Notes under the pieces: model-generated
What the model was told of the DNA's origin: nothing
The model's input: only the letters and a program-made list of their open reading frames with translations
Database searches by the model: none
Translations under genes and position numbers: made by a program
NCBI RefSeq assembly: GCF_001021505.1
Contig: NZ_LDPO01000002.1
Span: 372,001 to 436,000, forward strand
Direction: 5' to 3'
Origin: Mycolicibacter heraklionensis
GTDB lineage: Bacteria; Actinomycetota; Actinomycetes; Mycobacteriales; Mycobacteriaceae
DNA length: 64,000 nt
Shown here: piece by piece, positions 46,075-58,493 of the stretch
Position numbering within the stretch: position 1 is the first letter of the stretch
Layout: each line of letters begins with the position of its first letter

Positions 46075-46112
46075 ACGCTAAAGGCCGCCGCCTCGGCCAC
46101 CCCAGACCTGGG
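46075..46112 (-). promoter_or_regulatory. Promoter/operator of the GntR-importer operon
   Basis: TAGCGT (46075-46080, minus strand) is a -10 box six bases from the ATG, giving a leaderless transcript. About 20 bases upstream CCCAGACCTGGG (46101-46112), a near-perfect palindrome followed by GGAATTCC, overlaps the -35 position and is a candidate GntR site. Confidence 0.4.
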
Positions 46113-46240
46113 AATTCCGCTGATCGGGGGGCGAAACTCATTGCGCCACCCAAGCGCTGCGGGCTGCCAGCGGAAACCGCTCGGTGCGGGCACATTGCGC
46201 CGCCGCGGCGCCCACGGCCCGGGTAACAATCGCGGTGAGG
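46113..46240. other. Intergenic spacer after the decarboxylase gene
   Basis: No gene is seen. The spacer separates the decarboxylase from the GntR operon on the same strand; GC-rich short inverted repeats near 46197-46215 (CGCCGCCGCGGCGCC region) may terminate the upstream gene. Confidence 0.35.
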
Positions 46241-48979
46241 CTAATCGCCCACATCCGATGCCCGCGCATAACGGGCCAGGGCCTCCGGAGTGAACACGGC
46301 CAGCCCCAGTTCGGGGTTGTAGCCGTGGATCTCTTTCACGTCGAGTTCGGCCAGGAAGTACAAGATCTCCTTGGAGATCACCTGACCGGGAACCAGCACC
46401 GGGAAGCCGGGCGGGTATGGCACGACGAAGGTGGTCGAGACCAGGGTCTTACCGTCGGCGACCCGGCGGCCGGCGTCCCCCAGCAGCACGTGCTCGCGGT
46501 CGGCCTCCTCGTAACCGCCGTAGAACGCCGCACGCATGTCGCCGATCGGGCTGGTGCCGCCCGGACGGAACGCCGGCGCGAACGCGCTGAAGTCGGGCAG
46601 CGGCGGCAGGTCCTCGGTGATCTCGGTGACCCGGCGGCGCTGCAGCGCGCGGTCGTCGGTGCTGGCCGCGTTCCAGGCGCGGTCCAGTTCGCCGGCGACC
46701 CGGCGCAGCGCGTCGAGCAGGTAGTGCACGCTGGACCAGGTGACGCCGATGGTGAATATCAACAGCACCGAGTTGATCGACGTCTTGTTGATCTGAATTC
46801 CGAACCGCTGCATCAAGATCTTCTCGCGGAAGTCGTAGCCGCTCATCCCGGTCTTGCCGACATACAGGGTGACCCGGGTCGGGTCGAGCACGAACTCGTC
46901 GGACCGCCAGGCCTCGTTCCACTCCTCCAGCGCGCCCTGACGTACCTCCCGGTAGGAGCTGACCGTCGACTCCCGGAATCGGTCGGGCACCAGATCGCTC
47001 TCGTCGAGGATGTGGAACCACTTGCCGATCAGCCGGTCCTTGCGGACCCGGTGGCGAAACACCAAGGCCATGTCGTAGACCCGGCGGACCATGTCGAAGC
47101 CTTCGATGTCCACCTGCCGGCGGGCCAGGTCCAGGGAGGCCAGCAGCTGCTGGTTCGGCGAGGTCGAGGTGTGGGTCAGAAACGCCTCGGCGAACGACTC
47201 CCGGGCCAGCGCGTTGAAGTCCTGATCCCGGACGTGGATCATCGAGGCCTGCCGCAGCGCCGACAGCGACTTGTGGGTCGAGTGAGTGGCATACACCCGC
47301 ACCCGCGCCGACGGGTGCGGCAGCAGGCGGTGCTCGCTCCACTGGTCGCGATCGATGCCTTCCATGCTGTCGTGCCACGCCTGGTATTCCTGGGCATAGT
47401 GGGCCGAGCCCAGCGTGGCCTCCAGCCCTTCGGCGGCGACCATCGCGGTGCGCTGCCGGGCCCACGGCACCGCGGTCGCAAACGCGTACCACGCCTCATC
47501 CCACAAAAAGCAGATGTCCGGCTTGATCGCCAGGATTTCCTCCATGACCCGGCGGGGGTTGTAGACGACTCCGTCGAATGTGCAGTTGGTCAGCAACAGC
47601 ATCCGGACCCGGTGCAGCTGGCCGGCGGCCTCCAGGTCGAGCAGGGCACGTTTGATGGTGCGCAGTGCCACCGCCCCGTAGATCGCGAACGGCGCCAGTG
47701 GGTAGGCATCCAGGTAGAGCGGGTAGGCACCGGCCAGCACCAGCCCGTAGTGGTGCGACTTGTGGCAGTTCCGGTCGATCAGCACGATGTCGCCGGGCCG
47801 GGTCAGGGCCTGCACGACGATCTTGTTGGCAGTCGAGGTGCCGTTGGTGACGAAATAGGTGTGGTCGGCGTTCCAGGTCTTGGCGGCCTTGTTCATCGCC
47901 ACTCGGATGGTGCCGTGCGGGTCGAGCAACGAGTCGAGGCCGCCGGACGTGGACGAGGTCTCGGCCATAAAGATGTTGCGGCCGTAGAACTCTCCCATGT
48001 CTTGCAGCGAACGGGAGTTGAAGATGCTGGCGCCGCGCGCCACCGGAAGCGCGTGAAACTGCCCCACCGGCTCGGCCGCGTAGGCGCGCAGCGCATCGAA
48101 GAACGGTGTGGCGTAGCGCTTCCGGATACCGGCCAGTACGGTGCTGTGCAGGTCGGTGACGTCGTTGAGCCGATAGAAACTTCGGTCATAGACGTCCGGC
48201 TCGTCTGCGGTGTCGGCGGCGATCGATTCGTCGGTGAGCAGGTAGAGGTCGATGTGCGGTCGCAGCAGACGCATCCACTCGCCGCATTCGATGGCGTCGC
48301 GGCCGCTGCCGACGTTCGTCGGGTCGTCGTCGGCACCCAACAGGGTGGTCATCAGCGGCACCCGGTCGCGTGACCGCAGCGGCAGATCGTGCCGCACGAT
48401 CGCGGCCTGAATCTCACCGTTGAGCGCGACGGCGGTGACGGCGTCCTCGACGCTGGACACCACCAGCAGTTCGATCTGCACGTCGTCATCGGGGCTGCGC
48501 AGCCGGCGCAGGCTTTCCACCAGGCTCTCGGGCACATCCGCCGGCGAGTCGTCGGCCAGCAGCACGGTATAGAACTGCTGTTGCCGAGCCTGGGCCACCA
48601 GTTCCTGATCAGACAGCGGCAAGCCGAGATCGAACAGCGCCGCCCGGTCACCGTAGTCCGACAGCAACCGCACCACCAGCGACACCCGCTCGGACAGCGA
48701 CACCGTCGCCATCGACTCCAGGTAGCCGCGGAAGGCCGCCAGGTTGGCCGCGCCGGGGAACAGCCAGTACCGCTCGTAGGCGCCGAGCCGGTCGAGCAGG
48801 CGTTTCACCCGCGCGGCTTCGTGGGTGGTGTCCAGGCCGGCCCGGTTGACCTCGGCCAGTTGCCGGCAGGCGTCGTCGAGCAGGTTCCAGGTATCGAGGC
48901 GCGAATACGACGGGTTGGCCACCGCCGCCAACGCCGATACCCGCAGTCTCCGATTCGGTGCGTCCCAGCCCTCGCCCAT
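46241..48979 (-). CDS. Orn/Lys/Arg decarboxylase, Rv2531c family
   Basis: A 912-aa PLP enzyme of fold type I, large-domain amino acid decarboxylases. N-terminal 250 residues: helical wing and CheY-like domain. PLP domain: TYFVTNGTSTANKIVVQALT, DRNCHKSHHYGLVLAGAYPL, LLTNCTFDGVVYNP, FLWDEAWYAFA and the Schiff-base Lys in YATHSTHKSLSALRQASMIH. The C-terminal domain has FVVPYPPGFPVLVPGQVIS and EIHGYNPELGLAVF. Substrate preference (arginine, lysine or ornithine) cannot be decided. The start ATG (48977-48979) lies 39 bases after nusB; the Rv2532c gene between them in M. tuberculosis is missing. Confidence 0.92.
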   Translation of the reverse strand: MGEGWDAPNRRLRVSALAAVANPSYSRLDTWNLLDDACRQLAEVNRAGLDTTHEAARVKRLLDRLGAYERYWLFPGAANLAAFRGYLESMATVSLSERVSLVVRLLSDYGDRAALFDLGLPLSDQELVAQARQQQFYTVLLADDSPADVPESLVESLRRLRSPDDDVQIELLVVSSVEDAVTAVALNGEIQAAIVRHDLPLRSRDRVPLMTTLLGADDDPTNVGSGRDAIECGEWMRLLRPHIDLYLLTDESIAADTADEPDVYDRSFYRLNDVTDLHSTVLAGIRKRYATPFFDALRAYAAEPVGQFHALPVARGASIFNSRSLQDMGEFYGRNIFMAETSSTSGGLDSLLDPHGTIRVAMNKAAKTWNADHTYFVTNGTSTANKIVVQALTRPGDIVLIDRNCHKSHHYGLVLAGAYPLYLDAYPLAPFAIYGAVALRTIKRALLDLEAAGQLHRVRMLLLTNCTFDGVVYNPRRVMEEILAIKPDICFLWDEAWYAFATAVPWARQRTAMVAAEGLEATLGSAHYAQEYQAWHDSMEGIDRDQWSEHRLLPHPSARVRVYATHSTHKSLSALRQASMIHVRDQDFNALARESFAEAFLTHTSTSPNQQLLASLDLARRQVDIEGFDMVRRVYDMALVFRHRVRKDRLIGKWFHILDESDLVPDRFRESTVSSYREVRQGALEEWNEAWRSDEFVLDPTRVTLYVGKTGMSGYDFREKILMQRFGIQINKTSINSVLLIFTIGVTWSSVHYLLDALRRVAGELDRAWNAASTDDRALQRRRVTEITEDLPPLPDFSAFAPAFRPGGTSPIGDMRAAFYGGYEEADREHVLLGDAGRRVADGKTLVSTTFVVPYPPGFPVLVPGQVISKEILYFLAELDVKEIHGYNPELGLAVFTPEALARYARASDVGD

Positions 48980-49018
48980 AGGGCAAGTGTGCCCGTGCTG
49001 CGGCGGCCCGGGGCGGGT

Positions 49019-49552
49019 TCAGTCCGCTGAGTCGAGGTCCGGCTCCGCGTCGACGTCGGCGTCGACGTCGGGGTCGAGAGACGCTGTCGCCCCCCGCACC
49101 GCCAGCGAGGCGGCCCGCAACTGCGGTGTCACCAGCATCACCTGGCCGAGCACGCCGTTGACGAACCCGGGCGACTCGTCGGTGGACAGCTCCTTGGCCA
49201 GTTTCACGGCTTCGTCCACGGCGACCGGCTCCGGTACGTCGTCGGCGTGCAGCAACTCCCAGATCGCCACCCGCAGAATCGCCCGGTCCACGGCCGGCAG
49301 CCGCTCCAGCTTCCAGCCCTGCAGGTGCGAGGTGATCAGGTCGTCGATATGGGCGGCGTGCTCGGTCACCCCGCGGGCCACCGTGACGGTGTACGGGGGC
49401 AGCGGCGACACATCGGGCTGCTCACTCGCCAGTGCCGTTCGCAGCTCCGCGCCCTGGGCCGGGGTCAGTCCCCGGGCCTCGGCCTCAAAGAGCACGTCGA
49501 CGGCGCGTTTACGGGCCTGGTGCCGGCCTTTAACCGGCTTGCCAGCAGGCAT
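49019..49552 (-). CDS. nusB: Transcription antitermination factor NusB
   Basis: 177 aa. It binds boxA RNA with S10 in ribosomal RNA antitermination. [20 protein letters not shown] is the Arg-rich N-terminal helix, and [20 protein letters not shown] with [19 protein letters not shown] then PGFVNGVLG are the conserved C-terminal helices. The tail after 155 is acidic and Asp/Val-rich (repeated DVDAD), an extension typical of mycobacterial NusB. The ATG at 49550-49552 lies 3 bases from the efp stop, so the two are coupled; the longer open frame upstream is a shadow of efp. Confidence 0.95.
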   Translation of the reverse strand: MPAGKPVKGRHQARKRAVDVLFEAEARGLTPAQGAELRTALASEQPDVSPLPPYTVTVARGVTEHAAHIDDLITSHLQGWKLERLPAVDRAILRVAIWELLHADDVPEPVAVDEAVKLAKELSTDESPGFVNGVLGQVMLVTPQLRAASLAVRGATASLDPDVDADVDAEPDLDSAD

Positions 49553-49554
49553 GG

Positions 49555-50118
49555 TCAGGAGTTGACCCGTCCCAGGTAGCTGCCGTCGCGAGTGTCGACC
49601 TTCAGCTTGTCTCCGGTGTTGATGAACAACGGCACGTTGATCTGGGCGCCGGTCTCCATGGTGGCCGGCTTGGTGCCCGCGCTGGACCGATCGCCCTGCA
49701 GGCCGGGCTCGGTGTGGGTGACCTCCAGCTCGACGCTGACCGGCAGCTCCAGGTACAGCGGCACCCCGTTGTGGAAGGCGATCTGCACCAGCATGCTCTC
49801 CAGCAGGTAGTTCGCCGAATCGCCGACCAGCGATTCGGGCAGCGGGTGCTGCTCGTAGTCCTCGCTGTCCATGAAGACGAAGTCGTTGCCGTCGCGGTAC
49901 AGGTAGGTGGCGTCGCGGCGGTCCACGGTGGCGGTCTCCACCTTCACGCCGGCGTTGTAGGTCTTGTCCACGACCTTGCCCGACACCACGTTCTTGAGCT
50001 TGGTGCGCACGAAGGCCGGACCCTTGCCCGGCTTGACGTGCTGAAACTCGGTGATCTGCCACAACTGGCCGTCGATCACCAGCACCAGCCCGTTTTTGAA
50101 GTCAGCAGTTGAAGCCAC
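49555..50118 (-). CDS. efp: Elongation factor P
   Basis: 187 aa, three beta-barrel domains; relieves ribosome stalling at polyproline. The N-terminal loop [12 protein letters not shown] carries Lys32, the site modified in other bacteria. [20 protein letters not shown] and [19 protein letters not shown] match domain 2, and [20 protein letters not shown] followed by [20 protein letters not shown] is the C-terminal signature. No EpmA/EpmB genes are nearby. It is preceded by pepQ (15 bases) and followed by nusB, as in Rv2533c-Rv2535c. The Shine-Dalgarno is GGAGA. Confidence 0.96.
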   Translation of the reverse strand: MASTADFKNGLVLVIDGQLWQITEFQHVKPGKGPAFVRTKLKNVVSGKVVDKTYNAGVKVETATVDRRDATYLYRDGNDFVFMDSEDYEQHPLPESLVGDSANYLLESMLVQIAFHNGVPLYLELPVSVELEVTHTEPGLQGDRSSAGTKPATMETGAQINVPLFINTGDKLKVDTRDGSYLGRVNS

Positions 50119-50133
50119 GGTCGTTCACGTCTC

Positions 50134-51237
50134 CTAGAGAATGGTCAGTTCCTTGGGGAACCGAGTCAGCAGGTCCGGGGCCTGCCCGGCAGTATCAGCG
50201 ACCACGAGCGTGTCCTCGATACGGACCCCGCCACGATCAGCCAGATAGACGCCGGGCTCTACGGTCACCACAGCACCGGCAAGCAGTGTACCGTCGGCCG
50301 CCGCATTGATTCCGGGCGCTTCGTGAATCCGCAACCCGACCCCGTGGCCGAGGCCGTGGCCGAAGGTCTCGGCGTAGCCGGCCTCCGCGATCACGGTGCG
50401 CGCGGCCGCGTCGACCGCACGCAGGTCCGCACCCGGTTGCAACGCCTCGCGACCGGCCCGCTGCGCGGCCCGCACCACTTGGTAGATCTCGCGTTGCCAG
50501 TCGGCGGGCGGCCCCAGCACGAAGGTGCGGGTCATATCGGAGTGGTAGCCGGCCACCAGTGCGCCGAAGTCGATCTTGACGAAGTCACCGGCGGCCAGCA
50601 CGGCGTCGGTGGGTCGGTGATGCGGAATCGCCGAGTTGGGGCCCGCGGCCACGATCGTCTCGAACGACGCGGCCTCGGCGCCGTGGTCGAGCATCAGGGC
50701 TTCCAGTTCCCGGCGGACCTCACGTTCGGTGCGCCCCGGCCGCAGGCCGCCGCGCTCCACCAGATCACTCAGGGCCGCGTCGGCGGCCTCGCAGGCCAGC
50801 CGCAGCAGGGCCACTTCGCCGGCGTCTTTGACCTCGCGCAGCGCCTCCACGGTGTTCGACGCCCGGACCAGCTCAACGGCGTCGTCGACCCCGCACAGCG
50901 CCGCCGACAGCGCGTCGAAGCCGTCCACGGTCACCACGTGAGCCTCGAAGCCGATGCGGCGCGCGCCGGCCGCCGCGGCCTGCGTGACGAGGTGTCGGGG
51001 CCCGCTGCGTTCGATCGCGACCTGCAGGTCGGGGGCCTGCCGGGCGGCCTGGGTGCGGTAGCGGCCATCGGTCGCCAGCACCGCCGGCCGGTCGTCGGCA
51101 TAGACCAGCAGCGCCCCGGCCGACCCGGTGAACCCGGACAGATAGCGCACGTTGATCAGGTCGGTGACCAGCATCGCGTCCAGGTCTGCGGCGCAGATCT
51201 CGGCACTCAGACGCGCCCGACGGGAGGAATGTGTCAC
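50134..51237 (-). CDS. pepQ: Xaa-Pro aminopeptidase/prolidase, M24 family
   Basis: Cytoplasmic dimetal peptidase of 367 aa, Rv2535c position. Creatinase-like N-terminal domain (1-130), catalytic pita-bread domain with all five ligands: Asp in VKIDFGA, Asp in GYHSDMTRTF, His in GHGLGHGVGLRIHE, Glu in VVTVEPGVY and Glu in GVRIEDTLVV. The GTG at 51235-51237 is the first start after the divergent promoter. It heads the pepQ-efp-nusB operon. Confidence 0.93.
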   Translation of the reverse strand: MTHSSRRARLSAEICAADLDAMLVTDLINVRYLSGFTGSAGALLVYADDRPAVLATDGRYRTQAARQAPDLQVAIERSGPRHLVTQAAAAGARRIGFEAHVVTVDGFDALSAALCGVDDAVELVRASNTVEALREVKDAGEVALLRLACEAADAALSDLVERGGLRPGRTEREVRRELEALMLDHGAEAASFETIVAAGPNSAIPHHRPTDAVLAAGDFVKIDFGALVAGYHSDMTRTFVLGPPADWQREIYQVVRAAQRAGREALQPGADLRAVDAAARTVIAEAGYAETFGHGLGHGVGLRIHEAPGINAAADGTLLAGAVVTVEPGVYLADRGGVRIEDTLVVADTAGQAPDLLTRFPKELTIL

Positions 51238-51944
51238 GCGGTGTGACGGTACTCGCTACGCTGTGGCCCCATGAGCAAGTGGTTTCTGCGCGGGCTGGTC
51301 TTCGCTGCACTGATGGTCGTGATCCGCCTCATCCAGGGGGTGCTGATCAACGCCTTCGAGGCGCAGGCAGGTCTGATCAGCCTGGTGTTGATGATCTTGT
51401 TCGCGATCGGCGTGTTCATCTGGGGCCGTTCGGACGGCCGTGAGGACGCCAAGGCCCACGCCGACCCGGACCGGCGCGATGACCTCGCGATGACCTGGCT
51501 GGGTGCGGGACTGGTCGCCGGGCTGCTCAGTGGGTTCGTCTCGTGGGTCATCGGCCAGTTCGACAAGGCGCTCTACATCAGCAGCTTCTTCAACGAGCTG
51601 ACCAGCTTCGCGGCCTTCACCGCGCTGCTGGTGTTCGTGGTGGCGGTGGCCGGCGTGGCGCTCGGGCGCCGCGCCGTCGACAAGGAGTACGAGAAGCATC
51701 CGGAACGTCGCCCGGTCCCGGCCGCCGCCGAGGAGAGCCAGCCGGCGACCGACGTGTTCGCCACCGTCGGCGCTCCCGTGGTGGCCGCCGAGGAGACCGG
51801 CGCCGTGCAGACCGAGGCCGCCGCACCCGCCGCCGACGCGACCCTGGCCGGCCCGTCGGCGGGCTTCACCACCGAAGAGTTCCCGGCCGATGCCGACGCC
51901 ACTACCGAAATCCCCGTGATCGAGGACAACGGCGGCACCGAGGT

Positions 51945-54105
<2,161 letters not shown>

Positions 54106-54108
54106 GGG

Positions 54109-55335
54109 CTATCCCGATGCCCGTTCCTGGTCGCCCGCCGGCACGCGATCGGCCACCGAACGCCGGTAGGCCTCGATGTTGCGCCGGGTTTCGGTCAGCG
54201 AGTCTCCGCCGAACTTGTTCAGCGCGGCGCGGGCCAGCACCAACGCCACCATGGCTTCGGCCACCACACCGGCGGCCGGCACCGCACACACGTCGGAGCG
54301 TTGATGGATCGCCACGGCTTCCTCTCCGGTGGCCATGTCGACGGTGGCCAGTGCCCGCGGCACCGTGGAGATCGGCTTCATCGCCGCACGCACCCGCAAC
54401 GGCAGGCCGTTGGTCATGCCCCCTTCGAGCCCGCCGGCCCGGTTGGTGGAACGCACCACCCCGTCGGGACCCGGGTACATCTCGTCATGGGCCGCGCTGC
54501 CGCGCCGGCGGGCGGTGGTGAAACCGTCGCCGATCTCGACGCCCTTGATCGCCTGGATGCCCATGATCGCGGCAGCCAGTTGACTGTCGAGTCGGTCATC
54601 ACCGCTGATGAACGACCCCAGGCCGATCGGCAGGCCCGACACGACCACCTCGACCACGCCGCCCAGGGTGTCGCCGTCGGCCTTGGCCGCCTCGATCTCG
54701 GCGATCATGGACTCCTGGGCGCCGGCGTCGAAGGCACGCACCGGGCTGGCATCGATGGCGGCCAGGTCGGCCGGTTGCGGCACCGGACCGTCGTAGGGAT
54801 CGGACGCGCCGATCGAAATGACGTGGGAGATCACCTGAACACCCAGAGCCTGGTCCAGGAACGCCCGCGCGATGGTGCCCGCAGTCACCCGGGCGGCCGT
54901 CTCCCGCGCGCTGGCACGTTCGAGCACCGGGCGGGCGTCGTCGAAGCCGTACTTGAGCATGCCGGCGAAGTCGGCGTGGCCGGGCCGTGGCCGAGTCAGC
55001 GGCGCGTTGCGGGCACCGCCCTCGCTGTCCAGCACCGCCGGGTCGACGGGATCGGTCGACATCACCGTCTCCCACTTGGGCCATTCGGTGTTGCCGATCT
55101 CGACGGCGATCGGGCCGCCCAGGGTCACACCGTGCCGCACACCCGACAGGACGGTGACCGCATCGGCCTCGAACTTCATCCGGGCCCCGCGGCCGTAGCC
55201 CAGGCGCCGGCGGGCGAGCTGGTCCGCGATGTCAGCCGAGGTGACGGCCACTCCGGCGACCATGCCCTCGACCATGGCCACCAACGCGCGACCGTGCGAT
55301 TCCCCGGCGGTTATCCAACGCAACACGTGTCCCAT
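54109..55335 (-). CDS. aroC: Chorismate synthase
   Basis: 408 aa, FMN-dependent last step of the shikimate pathway. Signatures: [20 protein letters not shown] (type 1), [20 protein letters not shown] (type 2, PRPGHAD) and [20 protein letters not shown] (type 3). The catalytic His residues lie in GESHG and [25 protein letters not shown] is the other conserved FMN loop. First gene of the aroC-aroK-aroB-aroQ operon; no FMN reductase gene is linked. Confidence 0.97.
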   Translation of the reverse strand: MGHVLRWITAGESHGRALVAMVEGMVAGVAVTSADIADQLARRRLGYGRGARMKFEADAVTVLSGVRHGVTLGGPIAVEIGNTEWPKWETVMSTDPVDPAVLDSEGGARNAPLTRPRPGHADFAGMLKYGFDDARPVLERASARETAARVTAGTIARAFLDQALGVQVISHVISIGASDPYDGPVPQPADLAAIDASPVRAFDAGAQESMIAEIEAAKADGDTLGGVVEVVVSGLPIGLGSFISGDDRLDSQLAAAIMGIQAIKGVEIGDGFTTARRRGSAAHDEMYPGPDGVVRSTNRAGGLEGGMTNGLPLRVRAAMKPISTVPRALATVDMATGEEAVAIHQRSDVCAVPAAGVVAEAMVALVLARAALNKFGGDSLTETRRNIEAYRRSVADRVPAGDQERASG

Positions 55336-55448
55336 CTTCCCATGCCGGTCAGGCCCGCCCGGGCTTGGAGGAGTTAACGGTTGCGCACACCGGCCGCTCA
55401 GGGCAGCGACAACCGGGATTCGGTCCCGCCCGCCAGGCTTGGCCGGGT

Positions 55449-55859
55449 TCAGGAACCGTTTTTGAGGATCAGGTAGGTGACGGCGTCAGGGCCGTTGCTC
55501 GGCGAGGTCACCGCGTTGAGCTGACTGCCGGCATTGCCGACGATGCCGTCGAGGATCTGGTCGAAGTCCTCCGCGGAGGCCTCCGGGTCGATCAGCACCA
55601 GGGGCGATTCGCCGGGTGGGACAGCGGAACTCGGGTCCAGCAGGTAGCCGCCGAAGGAGTCCGCGTTGGCGGCCGAGGTCTGCGCGAACAGGTCCAGCCA
55701 CTGCACGGTGGCGTCGTTTCCTTCGGCGCTGGACAGCTGGATCGCCGGAACCTGCACGTCAGGCAGGGACGGTGACGCCATGTTGCTGGCGAGTACGGTG
55801 CCGCCGACGATAACCGCGGCAGCCGCCGCGCCCCCAATCACAGCTCGCTTCACGGTCAC
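55449..55859 (-). CDS. Secreted or membrane-anchored hypothetical protein
   Basis: 136 aa, unrecognised. Residues 3-25 are a hydrophobic signal/anchor ([20 protein letters not shown]), followed by an acidic soluble part with [15 protein letters not shown] and [20 protein letters not shown]. There are no cysteines after the signal and no catalytic motif. It starts GTG-ACC-GTG-AAG, so the true start may be the second GTG. It lies between aroC and the prepilin-peptidase-like gene, 113 bases from the former, where M. tuberculosis has several unrelated genes. Only its export is supported. Confidence 0.55.
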   Translation of the reverse strand: MTVKRAVIGGAAAAAVIVGGTVLASNMASPSLPDVQVPAIQLSSAEGNDATVQWLDLFAQTSAANADSFGGYLLDPSSAVPPGESPLVLIDPEASAEDFDQILDGIVGNAGSQLNAVTSPSNGPDAVTYLILKNGS

Positions 55860-55980
55860 CCCCTCTGGCTACGCACCGGTCAGCAGCAGTTCAATACGGT
55901 CAATGTTACCTAATAATGGGCTGAGCGGCAAACGTTTCCTGACAAGGTCACACTCGACGTTAATTTGTGTTCCCTGAGCT

Positions 55981-56403
55981 TCACAGCATCCCCAGGCCCG
56001 CCGCCACCGCGCTGGCAAGGCACATCGACGGTCCGTGCGGCACCGTCCGCCCGCCACCCGCCATGGCCACCGACAGCCCCCACAGCCCGGTCAGCAGCGG
56101 CGCGGACACCGCGGCCAGCAGCCACACGTCAGCTCCGAAGGAACCCGTCAGCGCCCCGAGCGCGGCGGCCAACTTGACGTCGCCGGCCCCCAATCCGGCC
56201 GGTGCGATCAGGTGAACGACCAGATAGACCCCGGTCAGAGCCGCCGCGCCGGCCAGCGCCGCGGGCCCCCGGCCGGCCGCGGCCGCCACCGCCGGGACCA
56301 GCACCGCCGCAGGCAGTGTCAACCAGTTCGGCAGCCGGCGCTGCCGGATGTCGTAACCGCTCAGCAGTGACAGCCACGCCACCGCCAGGCCCGCGACCAC
56401 CAT
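55981..56403 (-). CDS. Type IV prepilin peptidase-like membrane protein, Rv2551c-like
   Basis: 140 aa, five hydrophobic segments, A24-family aspartic protease fold without the N-terminal methylase domain. The catalytic Asp pair is visible: LLSGYDIRQRRLPN (the D of xDxxxRRxPN) and GLGAGDVKLAAALG (the GxGDxK box). Such short forms (TadV/FppA-like) process Flp or related prepilins, but no pilin gene is in the window. It is placed 10 bases from the aroE stop on the same strand, probably co-transcribed. Confidence 0.85.
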   Translation of the reverse strand: MVVAGLAVAWLSLLSGYDIRQRRLPNWLTLPAAVLVPAVAAAAGRGPAALAGAAALTGVYLVVHLIAPAGLGAGDVKLAAALGALTGSFGADVWLLAAVSAPLLTGLWGLSVAMAGGGRTVPHGPSMCLASAVAAGLGML

Positions 56404-56413
56404 GGCGCCATGC

Positions 56414-57241
56414 TCAGGCGAGGTCGGCGACCGCGCAAGTCATCTCCGCGCGGGGCGCGGGCCGACCGGTGAACAACTCGACCTGAGTGAACGCCTGGTG
56501 CAGCAGCATCTGCAGTCCGCTGATCACCGTGCCGCCGGCGGCGCTCACCGCAGCTGCCAGCGGCGTCGGCCACGGGTCGTAGATGGCGTCCAGCAGCACC
56601 GGCACGCGGGCCAGGACCGGCGCATATCCGGCGGCGACATCGGCCGGAAGCGTGTTGACCAGCACCGCGGCGTCGGCGGCTGCGGCGGCCAGGTCGGGGT
56701 CGTCGAGCGTGTAGACGCGCGCCGGCACACCGACTTCGGTGGCCAACGCCGCCACCCGGGCGGCGTTGTCGGCGTTGCGGGCGGCCACCGTGATGTGGCT
56801 GGCGCCCAGTTCGGTCAGCGCCACCACCGCGGCCGGGGCGGTGCCGCCGGAGCCCAGCACGATCGCTGACCCCGACACCGAACCGAGCGCCCCGCTCACC
56901 CCGTCGACGTCGGTGTTGTCGGCCAGCCACCCGGTTGCGGTGCGTACCAGCGTGTTCGCCGAGCCGATGCGCTCGGCGCGCCGGGTGCGTTCGTCGGCGA
57001 ACGCCAGGGCCGCGAATTTACCCGGCATGGTGACCGAGACGCCGACCCATTCCGGCCCCAAACCGGCGACCAGCGCCGGCAACTCCTCGGCGCCGCACTC
57101 GATGCGCTCATAGGTCCAGTCCTGCAGGCCGAGCGCCCGGTAGGCCGCCAGGTGCAGCTGGGGTGACCGCGAGTGGGCGATCGGCGAGCCCAGCACCGCG
57201 GCCCGGCGTGGCCCGGGGTCAGCGGGAGCTGTCGAGGACAC
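56414..57241 (-). CDS. aroE: Shikimate dehydrogenase
   Basis: 275 aa, reduces 3-dehydroshikimate with NADPH. VLGSPIAHSRSPQLHLAAYR (shikimate site), VSVTMPGKFAALAFAD (catalytic Lys in MPGK), NTLVRTATGWLADNTDVDG (Asn/Asp) and the NADP loop VLGSGGTAPAAVVAL. The first VLGSP follows a start at GTG 57239-57241. This start lies inside the last 23 bases of mltG, so coupling is likely. Separated from the other aro genes by two small genes. Confidence 0.94.
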   Translation of the reverse strand: MSSTAPADPGPRRAAVLGSPIAHSRSPQLHLAAYRALGLQDWTYERIECGAEELPALVAGLGPEWVGVSVTMPGKFAALAFADERTRRAERIGSANTLVRTATGWLADNTDVDGVSGALGSVSGSAIVLGSGGTAPAAVVALTELGASHITVAARNADNAARVAALATEVGVPARVYTLDDPDLAAAAADAAVLVNTLPADVAAGYAPVLARVPVLLDAIYDPWPTPLAAAVSAAGGTVISGLQMLLHQAFTQVELFTGRPAPRAEMTCAVADLA

Positions 57242-58493
57242 CGTTGTCCAGCGCCATCTCGATGTTGTTCAGGTGCTGCTGGTAGTTGTGGGTGAACAGA
57301 GTGGTGCCGTCCTTGTCGATCGTCACGAAGTACAGCCAGTCGCCGGGCTCGGGATGCTCGGCGGCATGCAGGGCGTCCATTCCCGGTGAGCAGATCGGGG
57401 TGGCCGGCAGACCGTCGGAGGCATAGGTGTTCCACGGCGTGACCTTGGCCCGGTCGGCGTCGGTGGTGGCCACCTCCTGGCGGTCCAGCGGGTAGTTGAC
57501 CGTCGAGTCGAACTCCAGCCGCTGCGGCTCACCCAGCCGGTTGTCGATAACCCTGGCTACCTTGGCGAAGTCGTGCGGCAGGGCTTCGCGTTGTACCAGC
57601 GAAGCCACCACCAGCATTTCGTAGGGAGTCATGCCCAACTGTTCGGCGGTGCCGGGCAGGCCGGACTTGTCCAGCTGCGCGCTGCTCTGGCTGATCAGTT
57701 TCGAGAGCACGGTGGGTGCCGGTGCGGTCGGGTCGACGTTCCAGGTGCCCGCCGTGATCAGGCCCTCGATGCGGCGGTGGTCGCGACCCATCTTGGTGAC
57801 CGGCCCGAGGGCCCACTCCGGCACGGACAGTGCCTGCGGCGTCTCGATCTCCGCGGCCCGACGCAGATCTGGGGCTTTGAGACAGGTGCGATCGCCGTTG
57901 AGGTCCAGGCAGCTGGCCTCGGCGATGAGTGTGAACACCCCCGGGGTCACCCGGTCGGTCTTCATGTCGGTGGTGTCGTCGAGTTGACGGCCCTCCGGGA
58001 TCACCAGCTTGCCCACTCGATTGTCCGGGTCGGCGAGCTGCTGCACCGCGGTGGCGGCCGGGATCTCGGCCCGCAACCGGTAGAAGCCGGGCTGGATCGC
58101 CGCGATGGCGGCGTTGCCCTGCGCGGCGTTGAGGAACGTTCCGACGTTGGCGATCACCCCCGCGTCCAGCATCGTTTCGGCGATCGCGGTGGTGAAGTCG
58201 CCCTCGTGCACCTCGATCAGCACCTGCTGGCCGCCGTCGCCGGTGTAGTCGAGGACGGGACCGCTGGAGTGCCAGAACTTGGAGCCCAGGAAAACGCCGG
58301 CGATCGCGACCAGCACCACCAACGCGACGCCGAGGCCGCGGGCCACCCGGCGGTGCCGGTTGTGCTGGCGCCGGCGCCGGGTCTCACGGGCCCGCTCGGT
58401 CCGGCTCATCCGCCGCCGCGGCGGCCCGACCGCCACCGGCTTGGCCTTCTTCCCGGGCTGGTCGTGGGCCGCCCCGGGCTCTTCATCAGGCAC
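57219..58493 (-). CDS. mltG: Endolytic murein transglycosylase MltG
   Basis: 424 aa. A long basic cytoplasmic N-terminus ([20 protein letters not shown]) precedes a transmembrane helix (about 50-70, [17 protein letters not shown]). The extracellular part contains the YceG/LysM-like region and the catalytic motif [14 protein letters not shown] with Glu303, [17 protein letters not shown], and [15 protein letters not shown] [15 protein letters not shown]. It cuts nascent peptidoglycan strands during elongation. It overlaps ruvX by eight bases upstream and aroE downstream. Confidence 0.93.
   Translation of the reverse strand: MPDEEPGAAHDQPGKKAKPVAVGPPRRRMSRTERARETRRRRQHNRHRRVARGLGVALVVLVAIAGVFLGSKFWHSSGPVLDYTGDGGQQVLIEVHEGDFTTAIAETMLDAGVIANVGTFLNAAQGNAAIAAIQPGFYRLRAEIPAATAVQQLADPDNRVGKLVIPEGRQLDDTTDMKTDRVTPGVFTLIAEASCLDLNGDRTCLKAPDLRRAAEIETPQALSVPEWALGPVTKMGRDHRRIEGLITAGTWNVDPTAPAPTVLSKLISQSSAQLDKSGLPGTAEQLGMTPYEMLVVASLVQREALPHDFAKVARVIDNRLGEPQRLEFDSTVNYPLDRQEVATTDADRAKVTPWNTYASDGLPATPICSPGMDALHAAEHPEPGDWLYFVTIDKDGTTLFTHNYQQHLNNIEMALDNGVLDSSR

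Noticed and set aside
46184..48373. A 729-codon open frame opposite the amino acid decarboxylase
   Set aside because: Antisense shadow in GC-rich DNA; the decarboxylase has all its catalytic motifs on the other strand.
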